DNA from: Dendrophyllia cribrosa
Lineage: Eukaryota; Cnidaria; Anthozoa; Scleractinia; Dendrophylliidae
Length of the DNA stretch: 64,000 nt
Direction of reading: 5' to 3'
Assembly (NCBI GenBank): GCA_024195265.1
Contig: JAJLRJ010000005.1
Location: 37,782,207-37,846,206, forward strand
Positions within the stretch are counted from its first letter, which is position 1. Every line of letters starts with the position of its first letter. Positions 46,535 to 58,840 of this stretch are shown here, piece by piece. The position numbers were made by a program, and so were the translations under genes. A model generated the notes under the pieces. The model was not told the DNA's origin, made no database searches, and saw nothing but the letters and a program-made list of their open reading frames with translations.

Positions 46535-46612
46535 CCCCCCTCCCCCCTCCCCCCTCTCCCCCTCCCCCTCCCCCCTTTCCCCCTCCCCCTCCCCCTCCCC
46601 CTCCCCCTGTTC
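46535..46612. repeat. C-rich (CCCCCT)n low-complexity tract
   Basis: A ~78-base tract of CCCCCTC and CCCCTC units that gives a spurious proline/leucine ORF. Confidence 0.95.
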
Positions 46613-46640
46613 TTCATATCAATTTCATGAGTAGATTAAG

Positions 46641-47582
46641 TCAATTGCAGTCAGATCCGAATTCGTTCTTCCGCGGACTCAATACCATTTGATACCAGTA
46701 CAAACAAAAGTATTTGCCCATGTTCAGCCACCATTTGTACAAAAAATATATACGAGATAACAAGGTTCTTATCTTTGAAGGATCCCTCCTGCTTTGTCCA
46801 TTCCAGTTTGTCCTGTTTGCTTGTTTTTCAGTCCTCCATTTTCCTGATTTTAATGTTCTTTGCAGTTCCTGAAAATACAAATGAATGATTGATAAGATAA
46901 ATGTTTAATTTTTATTTTACAGACGATTAAGATTTGAATTTTAGATGCATTGGACGTGATTTCCATCATAAGTTAACTGTCAACAATGAAAGAATAGAAT
47001 ATTAATTTCTAAACAGAACTTCAAAATCGTGTTTGAGCATTAGCTCCTGGTTGAACTAAACAGTTTTTTTAGTTTCAAAGTAGATGCAGCATGGACAAAA
47101 TTAACCAGCTAGGTATTCTTTGAAGGCCAACTTCTTCGCTCATTGCGCGATGAACGAAATAATAAAACGATAAAACGCGTTGTAAGACGAAGACAAGCTC
47201 AACGCACGTGTTCACTACACCGAGCAAACTTTTATACTCTTTTACTGAACAAAATTAAAGTAACTTTTTTTGCGAAGCGGTTCTTACCTTCGGTTGTAGT
47301 TGTGGGCGACTTTTTCCTTGGCGGTACGTTTTCCCGGAATCATCAAAGTTGCCTTTTGAACCCCAAAACGTTTTCAAACTTGCGATACATCTTCACAGGA
47401 GCACGACCTGCTTGATTTGCGGCGAGCGCTGTGATTTTTTCATGAATATTGATAAGAGACTTGAGCCAATCGCTGACAAATACGTCAAAGGTTAACAACG
47501 TTTGCACGCTTTTAGTCATGAAAGCGAAAATAAAGAAAGAAATTAAAGAAAAACACTTGATAACAAAGTTTGCATTCAACAT
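46641..47582 (-). CDS. Candidate small two-exon gene, unrecognised
   Basis: A minus ORF starting at 47582 opens with a hydrophobic leader (CFSLISFFIFAF), then LLTFDVFVSDWLKSLINI and APVKMYRKFENVLGFKRQL, and stops. A second minus block (46641-46865, after a TTTTCAG acceptor) is open for 75 codons (ELQRTLKSGKWRTEK..., CYxxL-free) and stops. A GTAAG donor near 47287 would link them only from another frame. I recognise no family. It may be a small secreted protein or a chance pair of ORFs. Confidence 0.2.
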
Positions 47583-47822
47583 CTGAAGGATGTGCCAAGC
47601 AAAGGAAAACCAGACACAATGTTTTAAGCTGCTTCAATACAGTAGTGAGAGAGAAGAACATCGGATTAAACTTTTTGCATTTTGGACGCAGTGCGCCTTT
47701 TGTTGAATTAACTAGCACGTTTCATTTTGTAACCCGACGGGAGGGACGGAATATTCATTTCATTTATTTGTTTACTCCAAACCTTTACAGATGAAATATA
47801 ATGGTCAAGTTAAAACATTGTC

Positions 47823-48287
47823 TCAAAAGCAACACTTATTAGTTTATATTATTCTCTTATATATCCTTACCTTACTTATGCTTGTACACTATGGGGAAAT
47901 AATTATAATGCTCCACTCTCTCAAATCGTAAAATTACAAAACAAAGCGGTTCGTATTATAAATGATGTTCCTTTAATGGAATCAATAACTCCACACTACG
48001 TATCCCTAAGCCTTTTGAAATTTCCTGATATTGTTAAACTGAACACATGTATGCTTTTTTATGATTATTTCCACAATGAAAAGTTTCCTAATATACCTGT
48101 TTCACTAGTATCTGAGCTACATAACTACAATACCCGCAGTGCATCATCTAATCAAGTAGTCATACCCTCTTTTCGAACTTATCTCAGGAGATTCTGCCCG
48201 AGCGTTATTGGAAGATATTTTTGGAATAGTATTCCGCAATTAATCAGAGACAAACCATCTAGAAAGATGTTTGGGAATATTCATTAA
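47823..48287 (+). pseudogene. LINE reverse-transcriptase C-terminal fragment
   Basis: About 155 open codons contain SLIYPYLTYACTLWGNN, LQNKAVRIIN, YNTRSAS and VIGRYFWNSIP. These match the C-terminal end of CR1/RTE-like LINE ORFs, where YGxxxW, LQNKAxRII and YxTRxxS motifs recur. The upstream polymerase is missing, so it is a 5'-truncated copy. Confidence 0.7.
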
Positions 48288-48529
48288 CCCAAGGGCGTAA
48301 AGCGATGAGGGTGGATGCCACCCCCTCTAGATTAATCTTTTTAAATCAGTTTTTAGTGAATTTTATTCTGGGAGTTTTGGGCTCTTTTTTCGGACACATT
48401 TTGATGCATTTTTTTCGTACGGCACGTGATGTGGCCATGGCCTTGACAACCAATTTTTAATGAGCGTGTCGTCTAAAATGTTGAGTTTTCTTTGCTATTA
48501 ATATAAGTTCTTCGGGTTAGTTTCTTTGT

Positions 48530-49780
48530 TATCTGCACTTTTCCAGTCTATTGATTGAAAAATTTCATTTTGGATCAATAGAGCTGATTTTCTGGACTCA
48601 AATATCAATTTCCTTACCAGACAAATACAGCGCGCTGCTGACATTCCCCGCGGACTTACTTTACAAGCCAAAGACACCAACAAACTCAAAAGTGAATACC
48701 TTTTATTATGACCTTCAATCCTTCACTTCCTCGCATCTCTAACATAATAATTAAAAAACATTATAATTTGCTACTCTCTTCTGAACGTTGTAAAAAAACC
48801 TTTTAAACATTTGCCTCTTCGTAGCCTTCAGACGCCTCCCTAACCTCCCCCGGGGGGGGGGGGGGGATACTCTGCAAATTTTGGGTGGGGGTGTGCCGCT
48901 GGGACTCTGAGACCCTTAACCTATACTAGACCATTTTAGCCGCATTTTGCAACCATATTCTAGACTAAACACCGAAAAACCTTATCTTATCCTAGACCTA
49001 GTTCCAGATTCGCTATTTTCCAGAAACTCGTTCACTATCACAGTTATTAGTTAACAGGGGTCAGTAAAAATGCTGTACTGCCCGCCGTACTGATTTTTAA
49101 ATGCCATTTGCCAACAAACCTTAAGACCCTGAAGAAGAAAGGCTGTGCCTTTCGAAATATTGGATATTTTACAAATATAGTCGTTTCCGTACCGTTTATC
49201 AGCCTTGTTTTTTTATCAAATCTTGTCTAGACTAAATTATTCACGCAACTGATCAGTTTCACGGAAAATGATATCCTATTCTAGACCAAAAATCTCTGAT
49301 CACTATACCCTATCCCAGACTTAACTGCCTGGAAAACATACCCTTCACAGCGGCACATACCTATATCGCTCATATATGGGAGTAACTCCACCCCCCACCC
49401 CACCCCACCCCCCCCCCCCCAGGCCCCCTCCCCAGGGCCTAACCTCCGTGACTTACTAGTTTCAGCTAAACTCCCTTCTAACTCTACTAACCCCCATCCC
49501 CAACTTCCTTGTGGTTCTTTCCGTTGCGGAAAGAACTGCGCTACTTGTCCCTACATTTCTGCAGGACTGATTTCTGACGGACCTACTATTAACTTTCTTT
49601 TCTACCAGTGAAACGCGTACTATCAAATCTAACCTGACCTGTGACACCAAAAATTTAATCTGCATGATTCAATGTAACCGCTGTAATTTACAATATATTG
49701 GAGAGACTAAACGACGCTTAAAAGACAGATTTAGTGAACACTGCCGTACTTTAGATAATCCTAATACCAAGTCTTAATTA
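48530..49780 (+). pseudogene. Penelope-like element relic (RT end plus GIY-YIG), interrupted
   Basis: Plus-strand broken frames give TRQIQRAADIPRGL, FNPSLPRISNII, FVAFRRLPNLRDLLVSAK, CGKNCATCPYIS and CNRCNLQYIGETKRRLKDRF. The last is the GIY-YIG endonuclease signature of Penelope-like elements; the earlier text is the conserved stretch just before it. Several shifts are present. A 0.59-kb element (48850-49436) sits inside the sequence for LPNLRDLL, flanked by repeated CCTAACCTCC. Removing that insertion restores continuity of the text. Confidence 0.75.
48850..49436. mobile_element. ~0.59-kb element with G/C ends inside the Penelope relic
   Basis: It starts with a C/G run (15 G's at 48852-48866) and GATACTCTGC, and ends with C-runs and CCCCTCCCCAGGG. 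Internal text includes GGGACTCTGAGACCC and repeated CTAGACC words. The direct repeat CCTAACCTCC on both sides (8-10 bases) is the likely target duplication, consistent with a hAT- or Mutator-type mover. Confidence 0.65.
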
Positions 49781-50104
49781 TAACCTACTATAAATGGCTA
49801 TGTCAATTCCAAGCCCGCCCATCCCCTTCCCGGGCATTTGTCGAGCATTTTAAAACTTTTCCTTCCCAAGGGTGGGGCACAGGTCAGCCCGGGGGTGGGG
49901 CATTGTCAAAACAACGTTATCTTTTGGATTTTAAAATTCGTACATGCTTCCTTGTTTATTCTAAATTTCCTGATTGCCCCCAATATAAAAACATAAAAAC
50001 TGAGTAGATAAACGTGGTTTGGGTCCCGCACTTTTTAAGTGAACCGGAGCAATAGAATTTTTAAATAGCCAGATTCTTCTGTTGCGTCATATCCTGATGG
50101 AAAG

Positions 50105-50465
50105 ACACAAAAAGTTTCAGGTTTTAACGATGTGTTGCTTCCGATTTACAAAGGTTTTAAATGTGTCACGCAATTCGTCACGCTATTTCAGATAAGCCGT
50201 GAAAATAAACAAAATTGAATCAGCTGAAAGTTATAATTGCATTATAAGTGCTTATAAGCTAAGTTAATGGAGCTTATAGCAAATGCTATATGTTTCGATT
50301 TGATTTTTGGTGTAATTAAGACTTTGAATTTTTGGCCGCCATGTTTGTGCCCCTGAATGGGGCACAAAGATGGCCGCTCCATACATTTCCTACTAACAAT
50401 GTATAATACTCCTTCGCCTATAACTCTTGAACGAAATGCTTTTGCGCTTCAAAATTTGGCCAGAA
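50105..50465. repeat. Dispersed repeat, copy 2 (no hairpin insertion)
   Basis: Matches 17060-17495 but lacks the 67-bp hairpin, keeping a single ATACATTTC site. It therefore serves as the empty-site comparison. Confidence 0.7.
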
Positions 50466-50958
50466 TAAACAACACAACAGGAAAGTACTACTCATTCCAT
50501 TAACCGTTTTAATGATCACAAAGCCACGGTTTGCCATAAAAGTTAAATTGTTAAAATGAAGTACATAAACAGGAAAAAAAGCTACAGAAATTAATTAAGT
50601 GATCAGTAAGACTTATCTTCAACTGAAAAGTTAAAAGCGTTTTTTAGCCACTACACTGAGCTGTCTGCTAGAAATCTGCTTACGTGTAACTGAAACGGTG
50701 GGAAGTAACGCAATAAAACCTAGAGCATAAGTACCCCTACACCCTTACCCAGGCGGTGTGCGTCACGACTTGCAATGCCCCATGGGTTAATTTGTGTAGC
50801 GGCTCATTTACCCTTCGTCTCGACGGAGTGAGCATCTCCTACGTTTGCGTTATTTAGCCTGAATTTAAATCTAGCGCCTTTTCTTTGGTAAAGTAATCAA
50901 ATATACAAGTCTACAAACGCAAAACTACTTCGTAAAGGCCCGTTTTTCTTTTTCTCAG

Positions 50959-51174
50959 AGACACTATTCTGATTTGAATCGAAACATACAATCCGTTAAT
51001 AAACAAGACAACCGGAAAGATCAAATTTACGCACGGGTCAACGCCACGAGACCTAAATCACGCAAAGACCGCTCCACGTATTATACAGAACAAGCACTGC
51101 AAACGCCGACAAAAGATGTCACTTTGAACAAAAAAACCTATGAAAGTTTGAATGTTTTCTTCCTTCAAATATAA
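50959..51174 (+). CDS. Candidate terminal exon, unrecognised basic tail
   Basis: After a polypyrimidine tract and CTCAG acceptor, 71 codons run open to TAA at 51172-51174. They include QIYARVNATRPKSRKDR and STYYTEQALQTPTKD. The composition (tyrosines in a basic, hydrophilic tail) would suit a receptor's cytoplasmic end, but there is no recognisable domain and no upstream partner exon was found. It could be chance. Confidence 0.25.
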   Translation, partial: RHYSDLNRNIQSVNKQDNRKDQIYARVNATRPKSRKDRSTYYTEQALQTPTKDVTLNKKTYESLNVFFLQI

Positions 51175-51919
51175 TTGAGGACAAATAGGCCGAAAAAAGA
51201 CCAAACAAGAAGATGATGAAGGACGCGCGTGACCGCCACGTGGGCGCAGAAAATTGTTGTTACTCACCAGGAGACCTAGGCGAGTTGGTGAACTTATCAA
51301 TTTTGAACGGCTTCAACCAAGAAAACTAAAAGGGGTAGACCCGGGTAGACCCCGAAATTCTCTCGAGACGTCCCGCGGGTTCGAGGAAACTTTTAAAAAA
51401 CGTGGCGATTTGTGACGACGAGAAAGAATAATCAACCGAAACTTCAACGCGATGTGCCACAGGCTCCCCCGTAATTAAATATTGATCATTCGATACAATG
51501 GTTTGCGTGAACTGAAACCGTCCTATTTATTACCATGCAAGAATAATTTTTTTTTTTAATTTTCTGAGTTTCGCGCCTCCTCCGGAACTATGGTGAGATC
51601 TTGTAGCTATAAAATCAACATGTTTTGAGAGAGAGGGGAGGGCAGGAGAGGGTGGGGAAGGGGGAAGGGGGTGACAACAAACATAATTTGTCGGCAAAAA
51701 GAACGTGAGGTCTCCCAATAATTCTAACCTTCCGACCTGTGAAGATTGTAGATGTAGAAATCACAATGGAGAATTTCTGCTGCAAAACTTATCTTTTTAT
51801 TAACGCTTTTTGCAAGTTGTGGTGATGCCTGATTTAAACGCTTAAATTAAAGACGTCTTTATTTTGTACTATTTATAATGAGTATTTTTTATAAACGTTC
51901 CTGCAATTGGCGTACACAG

Positions 51920-52079
51920 CAAAATGTTCCAAAAGTTACACGTACGAAGTGAAGGTGCAAACCGGGGCTCACCTCAATGCTGGAACGGACGCGCCTGTGT
52001 TTATCAAGATACATGGTCAACGAGGTGTCACCAAGTCAATAGAGCTTGACAACCCTGGAGATGACTTTGAAGTGGGAAA
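51920..52079 (+). CDS. PLAT gene exon a
   Basis: Acceptor ACACAG, donor GTGAGT. Encodes CSKSYTYEVKVQTGAHLNAG, TDAPVFIKIHGQRG and ELDNPGDDFEVG, the first half of the PLAT sandwich, including the T-x-A-x-V-x-I strand. Enters in phase 1, leaves in phase 2. Confidence 0.75.
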
Positions 52080-55000
52080 GTGAGTTAATAGTAGTTTGTA
52101 AAGTCATAAATTTCAATGTCGCCTTTCAATTGTTAAAGTGGAAGGCAACATCAAATATTTGCTATTTTTTGCCATTTATTATAACCATCAAACACTGCTG
52201 ATTTCGTTTGCGTTGAAAAGCCGATAAAATTAAGAGAGATTATAAGGTAATAAGGTAATGGGAACGAGGTTGCTTACAAGTTCAATGAGGTGTCAGTGTT
52301 CTGAATCCTTTTGCGATGACCACGTCAGCTCATTAGCCGATTTGAACGGGAAAAGTAAAGTGGTGAGGGGAATGGGAAGGCTCTAGAAGCTATCTCAAAC
52401 AGAAAAGAAAAACAAATTAAGCCGCAATTTCAATCGCAACGCTTTTTCAAGTCGTCGGAACGGGAAGACAAATTTGACAGATCTGTATGAAAAGTTAATG
52501 AATACTAATTAGCTGAGCAGGTGTCTGTATCAAAAGTTAATTCTACTGTTTAATAATTCATCAACTCAGTTGATTTGTATTGGCGTTTACAGAGGTGTAC
52601 ATGTGACTCAAATACCACCTATTGATTTGTCATAACTGTTATAATTATTAATGAATTTTATAAGATATTTTATATTATTAATTATGGTTGTTTCAATTTG
52701 CATCAGCAGCCTTCACACTGGATATAACAATAAACTACAACTGAATGAGAGAACAATCTTATCACAAACTATAGCTAGTAACTTATTTAAAATAAGTCAC
52801 TAGCTATTTGTAACACTAATAAATATATCTTCAAATGAACTGATTAGTAAAACGCTCGTCCAATTATCTTTAATAAGCCCTTGAGTGAATTCGAAATGTT
52901 GTATCGTTCTCATTTGTCCTTCAAGACAAGTCACAATTATGTAAACAAAATGTCGACTATTCATCGCCAAGAAAATGTCGAATCAAAGTGCAGGTACGTT
53001 GCTTTTTCAGATACAATCGGCCATATCAAATGAAGTGTCACTCGTGTTCGTGTCTTGCCGGATATCTGATTGGCTCGCCCATTAAACCGTGTCGAGCATA
53101 TAATTTTCCTTCGATTCAAAATGGCGGGTTTTATGCTTCATTAAACAACGTTTCTTCTGTTGATATACTTCCGAAAATGCCAAAGAAAAAAGTCAAAGGA
53201 ACGAGGCATTCCCAGATTTTTCGACAAGGTCAATGTACAAGCCGCCAGCAGTTAACCTGCCAGAAAGCTTGTCTCTTCTCCAGGTAGCAAGAGACTCCAG
53301 TTAGAGCACCACTTCCGATTGGCATTTTCACGTTGCTGCAATTCGTATCGCAGTTTTGTATTAGGACAATCGGCGAGATAAATTATTTCCTTTCATTAAA
53401 ACACAGAGGACATCTGGAAAACTGAACTTGTCAAAACAATAATTTTGTCAAACATTGTGCCCTTTTTGATACTCCCGCCAATAATAAGTTCGCAAAACCG
53501 ATGGATATTCTCGTTCCTAGTCTACCCCAGTTTATCAAGGCTTGGTTTGGAACGCCTGAAATATTTCTCATCGATATGGCGGGCACTAGCGGGGAAGAAA
53601 GTAATTTGTTTTTCTCGCGTTTGCTTTGAAGTAACGCTTAAGGAAAATATTCTCAACCGAACAATAATCAAAACGGAAAGAGGTTGTTATATATATATAT
53701 AAGCTGATGTTATTTGCGGACCATGTTGAGTAACGGGGGGTATTCACAGGACGAAATAACGACTTTAAGTGCAAGTAAAGGTTCATTAAAGAAAACTTAA
53801 AGAACAATTTCGACTATCTTTAAGTGCACCGTAAATTACTTAAATAAGCCTTTACTTGACAACACTTAAAGCTAGTAATGAACAATTTAAGTTGCCTTTA
53901 AGGGTCTTTAAGTTGTTGAAAAGTTGAATTAAAGATAACGTAAAGGTTCTTAAACACATATTAAAGATACTTACTTACTTTAATACATTTAAGAGTATTT
54001 ACGTCTCAACTTAAAGATTATTTCGATACCTTTAAGTAAAATTTAATTTTCTCTTAAAGATTAGTAAATTCATTATTTCGTCCTATGATTTCTTAGGTAT
54101 TTATTTTTTGTAAGATAAAACGTTATGTAAGGGAATATTTAAGGTTTCTGGGTTATCAGGATGCATGTTGAATATTTTCAACAAATATTTACATTAGTAA
54201 CTCGAGTCTGCGATGGTAAATGAGTCTTTTAAACTTCACTTTGCCGGAACCGTAATTTTTGTCAAATATGGTTAGAAATAACAGTTTGTGGCAAAAATTA
54301 AAGATTGAAAGTAAATTCGCAAACTTTATTAAACTCTGGAATAAAACATAATGTTTTGAAATGGCATTTGAACACGAGCATGCATATCCTTTGTAAATTG
54401 AACTTTGTCTAACAATGTGTAACGTAATGTTACGGTATGTTTTTATACTAGACACGGCTCGATACTTTTTAAAGTATAGAAGTCTACGATATACTGTGTG
54501 TGATAGTTACAGGTCCATATACGCTTATCAAAAGGATCAAAAGATGTGACGTTAATTTATTTTCATTTGAGAACAGATCCATGGGCGCAACAAATTGACC
54601 TCTGGCGGGGACACCACTGTAAATAACTTTCCTCGCGTAAAAATTAATGACAAAAACGCCACAGGTTTTACCTCAGCGTGGTATGTTCTGGCTCACAATT
54701 TGAAAAATCTATACAAATTAAGGCTTTTGATAGATGTTGCCATCTTCGTCAAATTTCCGTTTATAAAGCAGCGAAAATACACACGTTTAAAATCAACATT
54801 TACGGCTCGGTCCTGACATGAGCAGGGGCATGGCGAAAGATTAGACTGCTATCAGCCCCTCTCATGATTGTCGAGCGGGCGATCAAATACGCGATCGATC
54901 GGTGATCGACAGAGCGAGCGAAAGTAATGTGAGCCGAGATGTTTTCTCTCGGCCCGTTCGCTCGCTCCACTAGTCTCGCTAACTTTGTTTTCGTGATTCG

Positions 55001-57720
55001 TTCGGCAGATCGACTACCGGAAATTTTCAAGAGCTTGTCACTTTGAAACTAACGGACTCCAAATTACAAAAACTCAGCTCATAATTTCTTACCTCATTGG
55101 CTATCGGGTAATCTCAAGGCATATTTCTTTGCACTTGAAACGGGTAACGGGCTGCCTTCAAATTTACGCGCAAGCCGTATGCACTTGTCAGCGGAATTAA
55201 CAAGAAAAAGTTTACAGCCCATTGAGCGATCGAGCGAGTGAAATTTGCCCTCAACTGCGATAACTCATCCAACGCTTTCGCGTATTCACGAGTTAAAATG
55301 GTGTAGTGAGAACAATGATAATAATCTTAAGAATCTTTGATAAGTCATCATGCATGTGCTGGATGATCTATTCGTTGTTGTTATTATTTTCTTTTTTAGC
55401 ACGGACATATTTTGCATCAATTGTAAAGACGTAGGATTCCCAACCGCAGTTGAAATTTATCGTAAAGGTTATCCCTTGATCACGAATCCCAATTGGTTTC
55501 TTGTTTCGGTGAGGTTTATATAGTTACTATTAAAATAGACTATATAGTTATTTGCCCGCTGTTTCGCATGTCCCTACTGATTTTTAACATTTATAACTCA
55601 AAGGGACAGTGAACCGACTGCTATATTATTGTGTTTTCATGATTTCGGCCAGGAGCTTCCTTTCACCCTCGGACGTACAGAGGGGGGGGGGGATGCCACC
55701 CCCCTTAAGGTTTTTCTCGGATTTTTTCAAGGAAATTTATTGTTGGCACATGCCGTCTTCAGTAGCTGTTCATTTATCCTTTTGGCGGCAACCGGTTGCT
55801 ATGGTAACAAGATATGACGTCATAAGTAGCGTGAGGTCAAGCCATCTTTGAATAAAAAAATAAAAATGCGTGTTTTTCGGTGAAAAAACATATAAAATGC
55901 TACCAAAATTAGCAAAATGTTTAATTGTATCATATTTTGCAACTCTAGTAAAACATATTTGCAATTTCCGCATTTTCCCGACAAAGTTGAATTTTTAGTA
56001 AAATCCAAGATGGCGGCCATATTGTCGGCCATCTTGGATGACGTCACGGACCCCCAGCAGCGCTTCAACCCATAATTTTTACCTTATCTTGTAGAGCACA
56101 TCACAGGCTATGTATTAGATGTAAAATATTTTCGAAATATTGTAACACCGCAAAAACCCAACGGGGGCCTTGTACCACAGTGGGGGTATAACTTTGCGGT
56201 ACGCCGAGGGTTTTAAGAGCGTATAAATACCGTGTTAAAATCACGAGTAAATTAAAATTAAAATTAACAACTGTTAATCAAAATTTTTTTATGGTTTACT
56301 CGTTTAAAATGGACGCCTTTAGATCTTATTTACCCTTTCTTTATTATAGTTTAATGTATAGCAGATTTTTATAAAACCTGAAATAATTTAATAAACAGTA
56401 ACACTCACTTACACAAGACAGCTTGGAGACCTTTTCAATTTATTAGACTAATTTTTCAATGCATGTATAAGTTAGAGCTTTACACTAAAACGGATCTCGT
56501 AAAAACTTTGGGAGTTTCTCTTTTTTGATCCATGAGATGCTCTAATTAGCTGATGTTTCTGTTTATTCCAGGTGCAAATAAATAATCATCCCGCAGTTCG
56601 CTTCTATAAATGGATTGAGAAGGATCGGTGGTATAAAGAAGGTGGGTTTTCAAATCAAAAACAAAAACAATTCTTCAAACAAAAAGGAAAGAAGCGAGAG
56701 TCACTGGACTTGCCACAAGAATACAATGACAGTTGTTTAATGCCATTTTTCCTTTGTACATGGTGGTCTTAATTCATTCTTTATAAAGACAGAATTGTCG
56801 GCTTGAAATGGTACACATACAGGCATCTTTTCTGTTTGTGAGATGGAAGGGTATTGTAAATATCACCGGCCGAGAGCCTCGCATGCGCGTTAGTGTCAGC
56901 GAGGCTCTTGCGCGGAGCTTTTGTTCCAAGGCCGTGTGCTTTCGTTCGCCAAACCAACCTAGTCAAATATACGGACTGTCTTGCAGTCTGATCCTAGTCC
57001 CTAGGCCGGTTCTCTTCCTCTCACGAACGAGCGCGAAGTCCACGTAAGGTACTGGGTACTAGTTGCTGGTGAGTGTTAATCGGTGACGTCACCACGCCAG
57101 GCCTAAACGAGCCAGAATCGCCTGCGACGAGGCTGTTGCAGTCTAACTTAGTTGCGAGTTTGCATACAGGCTACGACTGAATTGCTAGAAATTATCTTAT
57201 TAGGATTAAATGAAACAAAGAAAAAATAAAAGCAGTAGCTAAAATAAATCAGGGAGTCTTAGCTAAAGAAGTCATTTATTACGCGGAAATGCCGAAATGA
57301 ATAGAAATAGAGAGGTCACGTGCATGCTATATACACTGTGTGACAAAACAATAAGTGAATTATTATGAATTTGCTAGCCATTGCTTCCTATTCGAAATGT
57401 CTCGATTACTATTCAGGATTATGTGCCATTTGACCTTAATTCCATCGTTTTCGTTTGAAATGTAAGCGTGCAATCTTAACTGGGGTGTTATGTCACCATT
57501 TTCAGTGTTACTTTAAAAAAAGCTCAAGGACATAAAATTATTGATATCAGTGAAAACCCAAAATAATGGTCCAGTTTTGTTTAAACTTATTTTACTACAG
57601 GGCCTGCGAGCAGTTTTTCAAGTGGGGGGGCTCCACCTCTTCAATTAAAGGGAGGGGCAGACTCTTTTATATTTTAAAATGTCAATTTCCTTATTATTTA
57701 TTTATTTTCACAGAAAGTGT

Positions 57721-57754
<34 letters not shown>

Positions 57755-58145
57755 TAAGTGGACTGCAGATGGCCAGGATAGTACTGAATGGATTGCACCT
57801 TAAAAACATTCACCATATATTTGGGCCAATTGTTTTTAGGTTTGTCGCCTTGTTTCATGGAAAAGACATTATGGTTGATTCTCTGTTCGAAAAATGCACC
57901 TAATATCTTCCTCATAGTGTTCTATAAGCATTTTGGGTATGACTAAAGGTACTTTATTTGAGTTTGGTGCATTTCGGACCAAAATTCCCATGACACATAG
58001 CTTCTTTATGGCTGTTAGATCGCCAGCATCTAACTTCTGACAAGAACTTCTAAAGTACGATTCCTTACTTACCTTGATTGTCTTTTTTGTTCTGACAGCG
58101 GTCCCGACCAGGCCCCCCAGAGATCAAAGTCATGATGCTCAGTGA
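51920..58145 (+). CDS. PLAT/LH2-domain protein (3' part of gene)
   Basis: Four exons in consistent phase encode about 128 residues covering a PLAT (polycystin-1, lipoxygenase, alpha-toxin) domain and a short C-terminal tail. PLAT is a beta-sandwich that binds lipid or protein partners at membranes. Exons: 51920-52079, 55400-55508, 56572-56641 and 58099-58145. Motifs in order: YEVKVQTG, NAGTDAPVFIKIHG, ELDNPGDDFEVG, TDIFCI, VGFPTAVEI, NPNWFLVS and a region around FYKWIEKDRWYK. All exons are open, and an AATAAA at 58233 follows the stop. The first exon enters in phase 1, so at least one 5' exon lies upstream and was not identified. Whether the full protein has other domains is unknown. Confidence 0.7.
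53747..54085 (+). mobile_element. 339-bp CAGGACGAAATAA element, copy 2 (PLAT intron)
   Basis: Nearly identical to 20365-20701 and in the same orientation, inserted in the first visible PLAT intron. High similarity between two copies 33 kb apart suggests recent movement. Confidence 0.7.
54090..55399. other. PLAT intron, no gene recognised
   Basis: Contains a GC-richer patch with repeated GAGCGAGCGA / GATCGATCGG words (54880-54970) and only chance ORFs. Confidence 0.35.
55400..55508 (+). CDS. PLAT gene exon b
   Basis: Acceptor TTTTTTAG, donor GTGAGG. Completes the split codon from exon a as N, then TDIFCINCKDVGFPTAVEI and NPNWFLVS. The x-D-x-F...VG-P...I...WFL order is the classic middle of PLAT. 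Leaves in phase 0. Confidence 0.75.
56003..56038. repeat. Short palindrome with two GATGGC motifs
   Basis: ATCCAAGATGGCGGCC and GGCCATCTTGGAT are inverted around a few bases. Part of a longer dispersed repeat (about 55650-56060) with TGACGTCA at both flanks; related to 48300-48345. Confidence 0.6.
56572..56641 (+). CDS. PLAT gene exon c
   Basis: Acceptor TATTCCAG, donor GTGGGT. Encodes VQINNHPAVRFYKWIEKDRW. This is the last PLAT strand pair, where other members have F-x-C-x-RW. Leaves in phase 1. Confidence 0.65.
57724..57753. repeat. Poly-G run of 30
   Basis: Uninterrupted G-run in the last PLAT intron. Confidence 0.95.
58099..58145 (+). CDS. PLAT gene last exon (tail and stop)
   Basis: Acceptor TCTGACAG. 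In phase 1 it encodes a short basic tail (VPTRPPRDQSHDAQ) and stops at 58143-58145. The phase agrees with exon c. Another frame is open longer, so the choice rests on phase. Confidence 0.5.
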
Positions 58146-58232
58146 CATTTGGAAGAGTGCAACCATTTGTTGGCAGTTGAACCGCTTAGTTCGTCTTAAT
58201 TTAAAATCCACTGTGATCGTCTAAAAAGCATC

Positions 58233-58238
58233 AATAAA
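58233..58238 (+). terminator. Polyadenylation signal of the PLAT gene
   Basis: AATAAA lies 87 bases after the stop codon, a usual distance for a short 3' UTR. Confidence 0.5.
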
Positions 58239-58839
58239 ATGTAATTATGACGCTTAAAAAAAGGACTTTTAAAAACTTTTATTTTTCCACTATTTAGTTT
58301 TCGATAACGGTAGACGTATTTTTCATTTTCTGTTCGTATATCATAAATCGTCTATTATGCCCCCCCCCCCCCCCCTCCCTCTTTAATAAGCTCTCCATCT
58401 AATAAAACCCCATTTTGGAACAAGAAATGCATGAAGCCCTCCCCCCTCACCCCTTTTTCTTCTCCTCGGTTTTCAAATTGAAATGGCCGTTTGCCGCCAT
58501 ATTGAAAACCGAGAAGACCCTGGGGACGAGGTTGCCGCTTCCTCCTCCCTTGTCCTTCACAACCAAAACAATAAACGACAAGACTGTATTACGGTACATT
58601 TTTACCGTACTAATCCGGGCGCGAATTCGCATACAGACCTTGCGAGCTTTGGAAGAAATATTACTGGTACTTTTACTAAAAAATACTCGTAATAATACGG
58701 TAATAATAAATGTATAACACTTTATTGACCAATGAAATTACTGTTTATGGTGTTTATCCACGTGCAGAAAACTCGGATGACATCACGTTTCACTATATTA
58801 TAACAAGCTTCCCCGCCCCCTCTTTTAATTCCTCCCCTC

Positions 58840-58840
<1 letters not shown>

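Noticed and set aside
47512..47718. 68-residue minus ORF with a hydrophobic segment as a secreted peptide
   Set aside because: It overlaps another minus ORF in a different frame and has a phenylalanine-rich low-complexity end; no support for either start.
16229..51920. PLAT exons as a continuation of the laminin-G locus
   Set aside because: The LG terminal exon ends in a stop at the natural domain end, and the PLAT exon enters in phase 1, which a readthrough from 16224 would not match.
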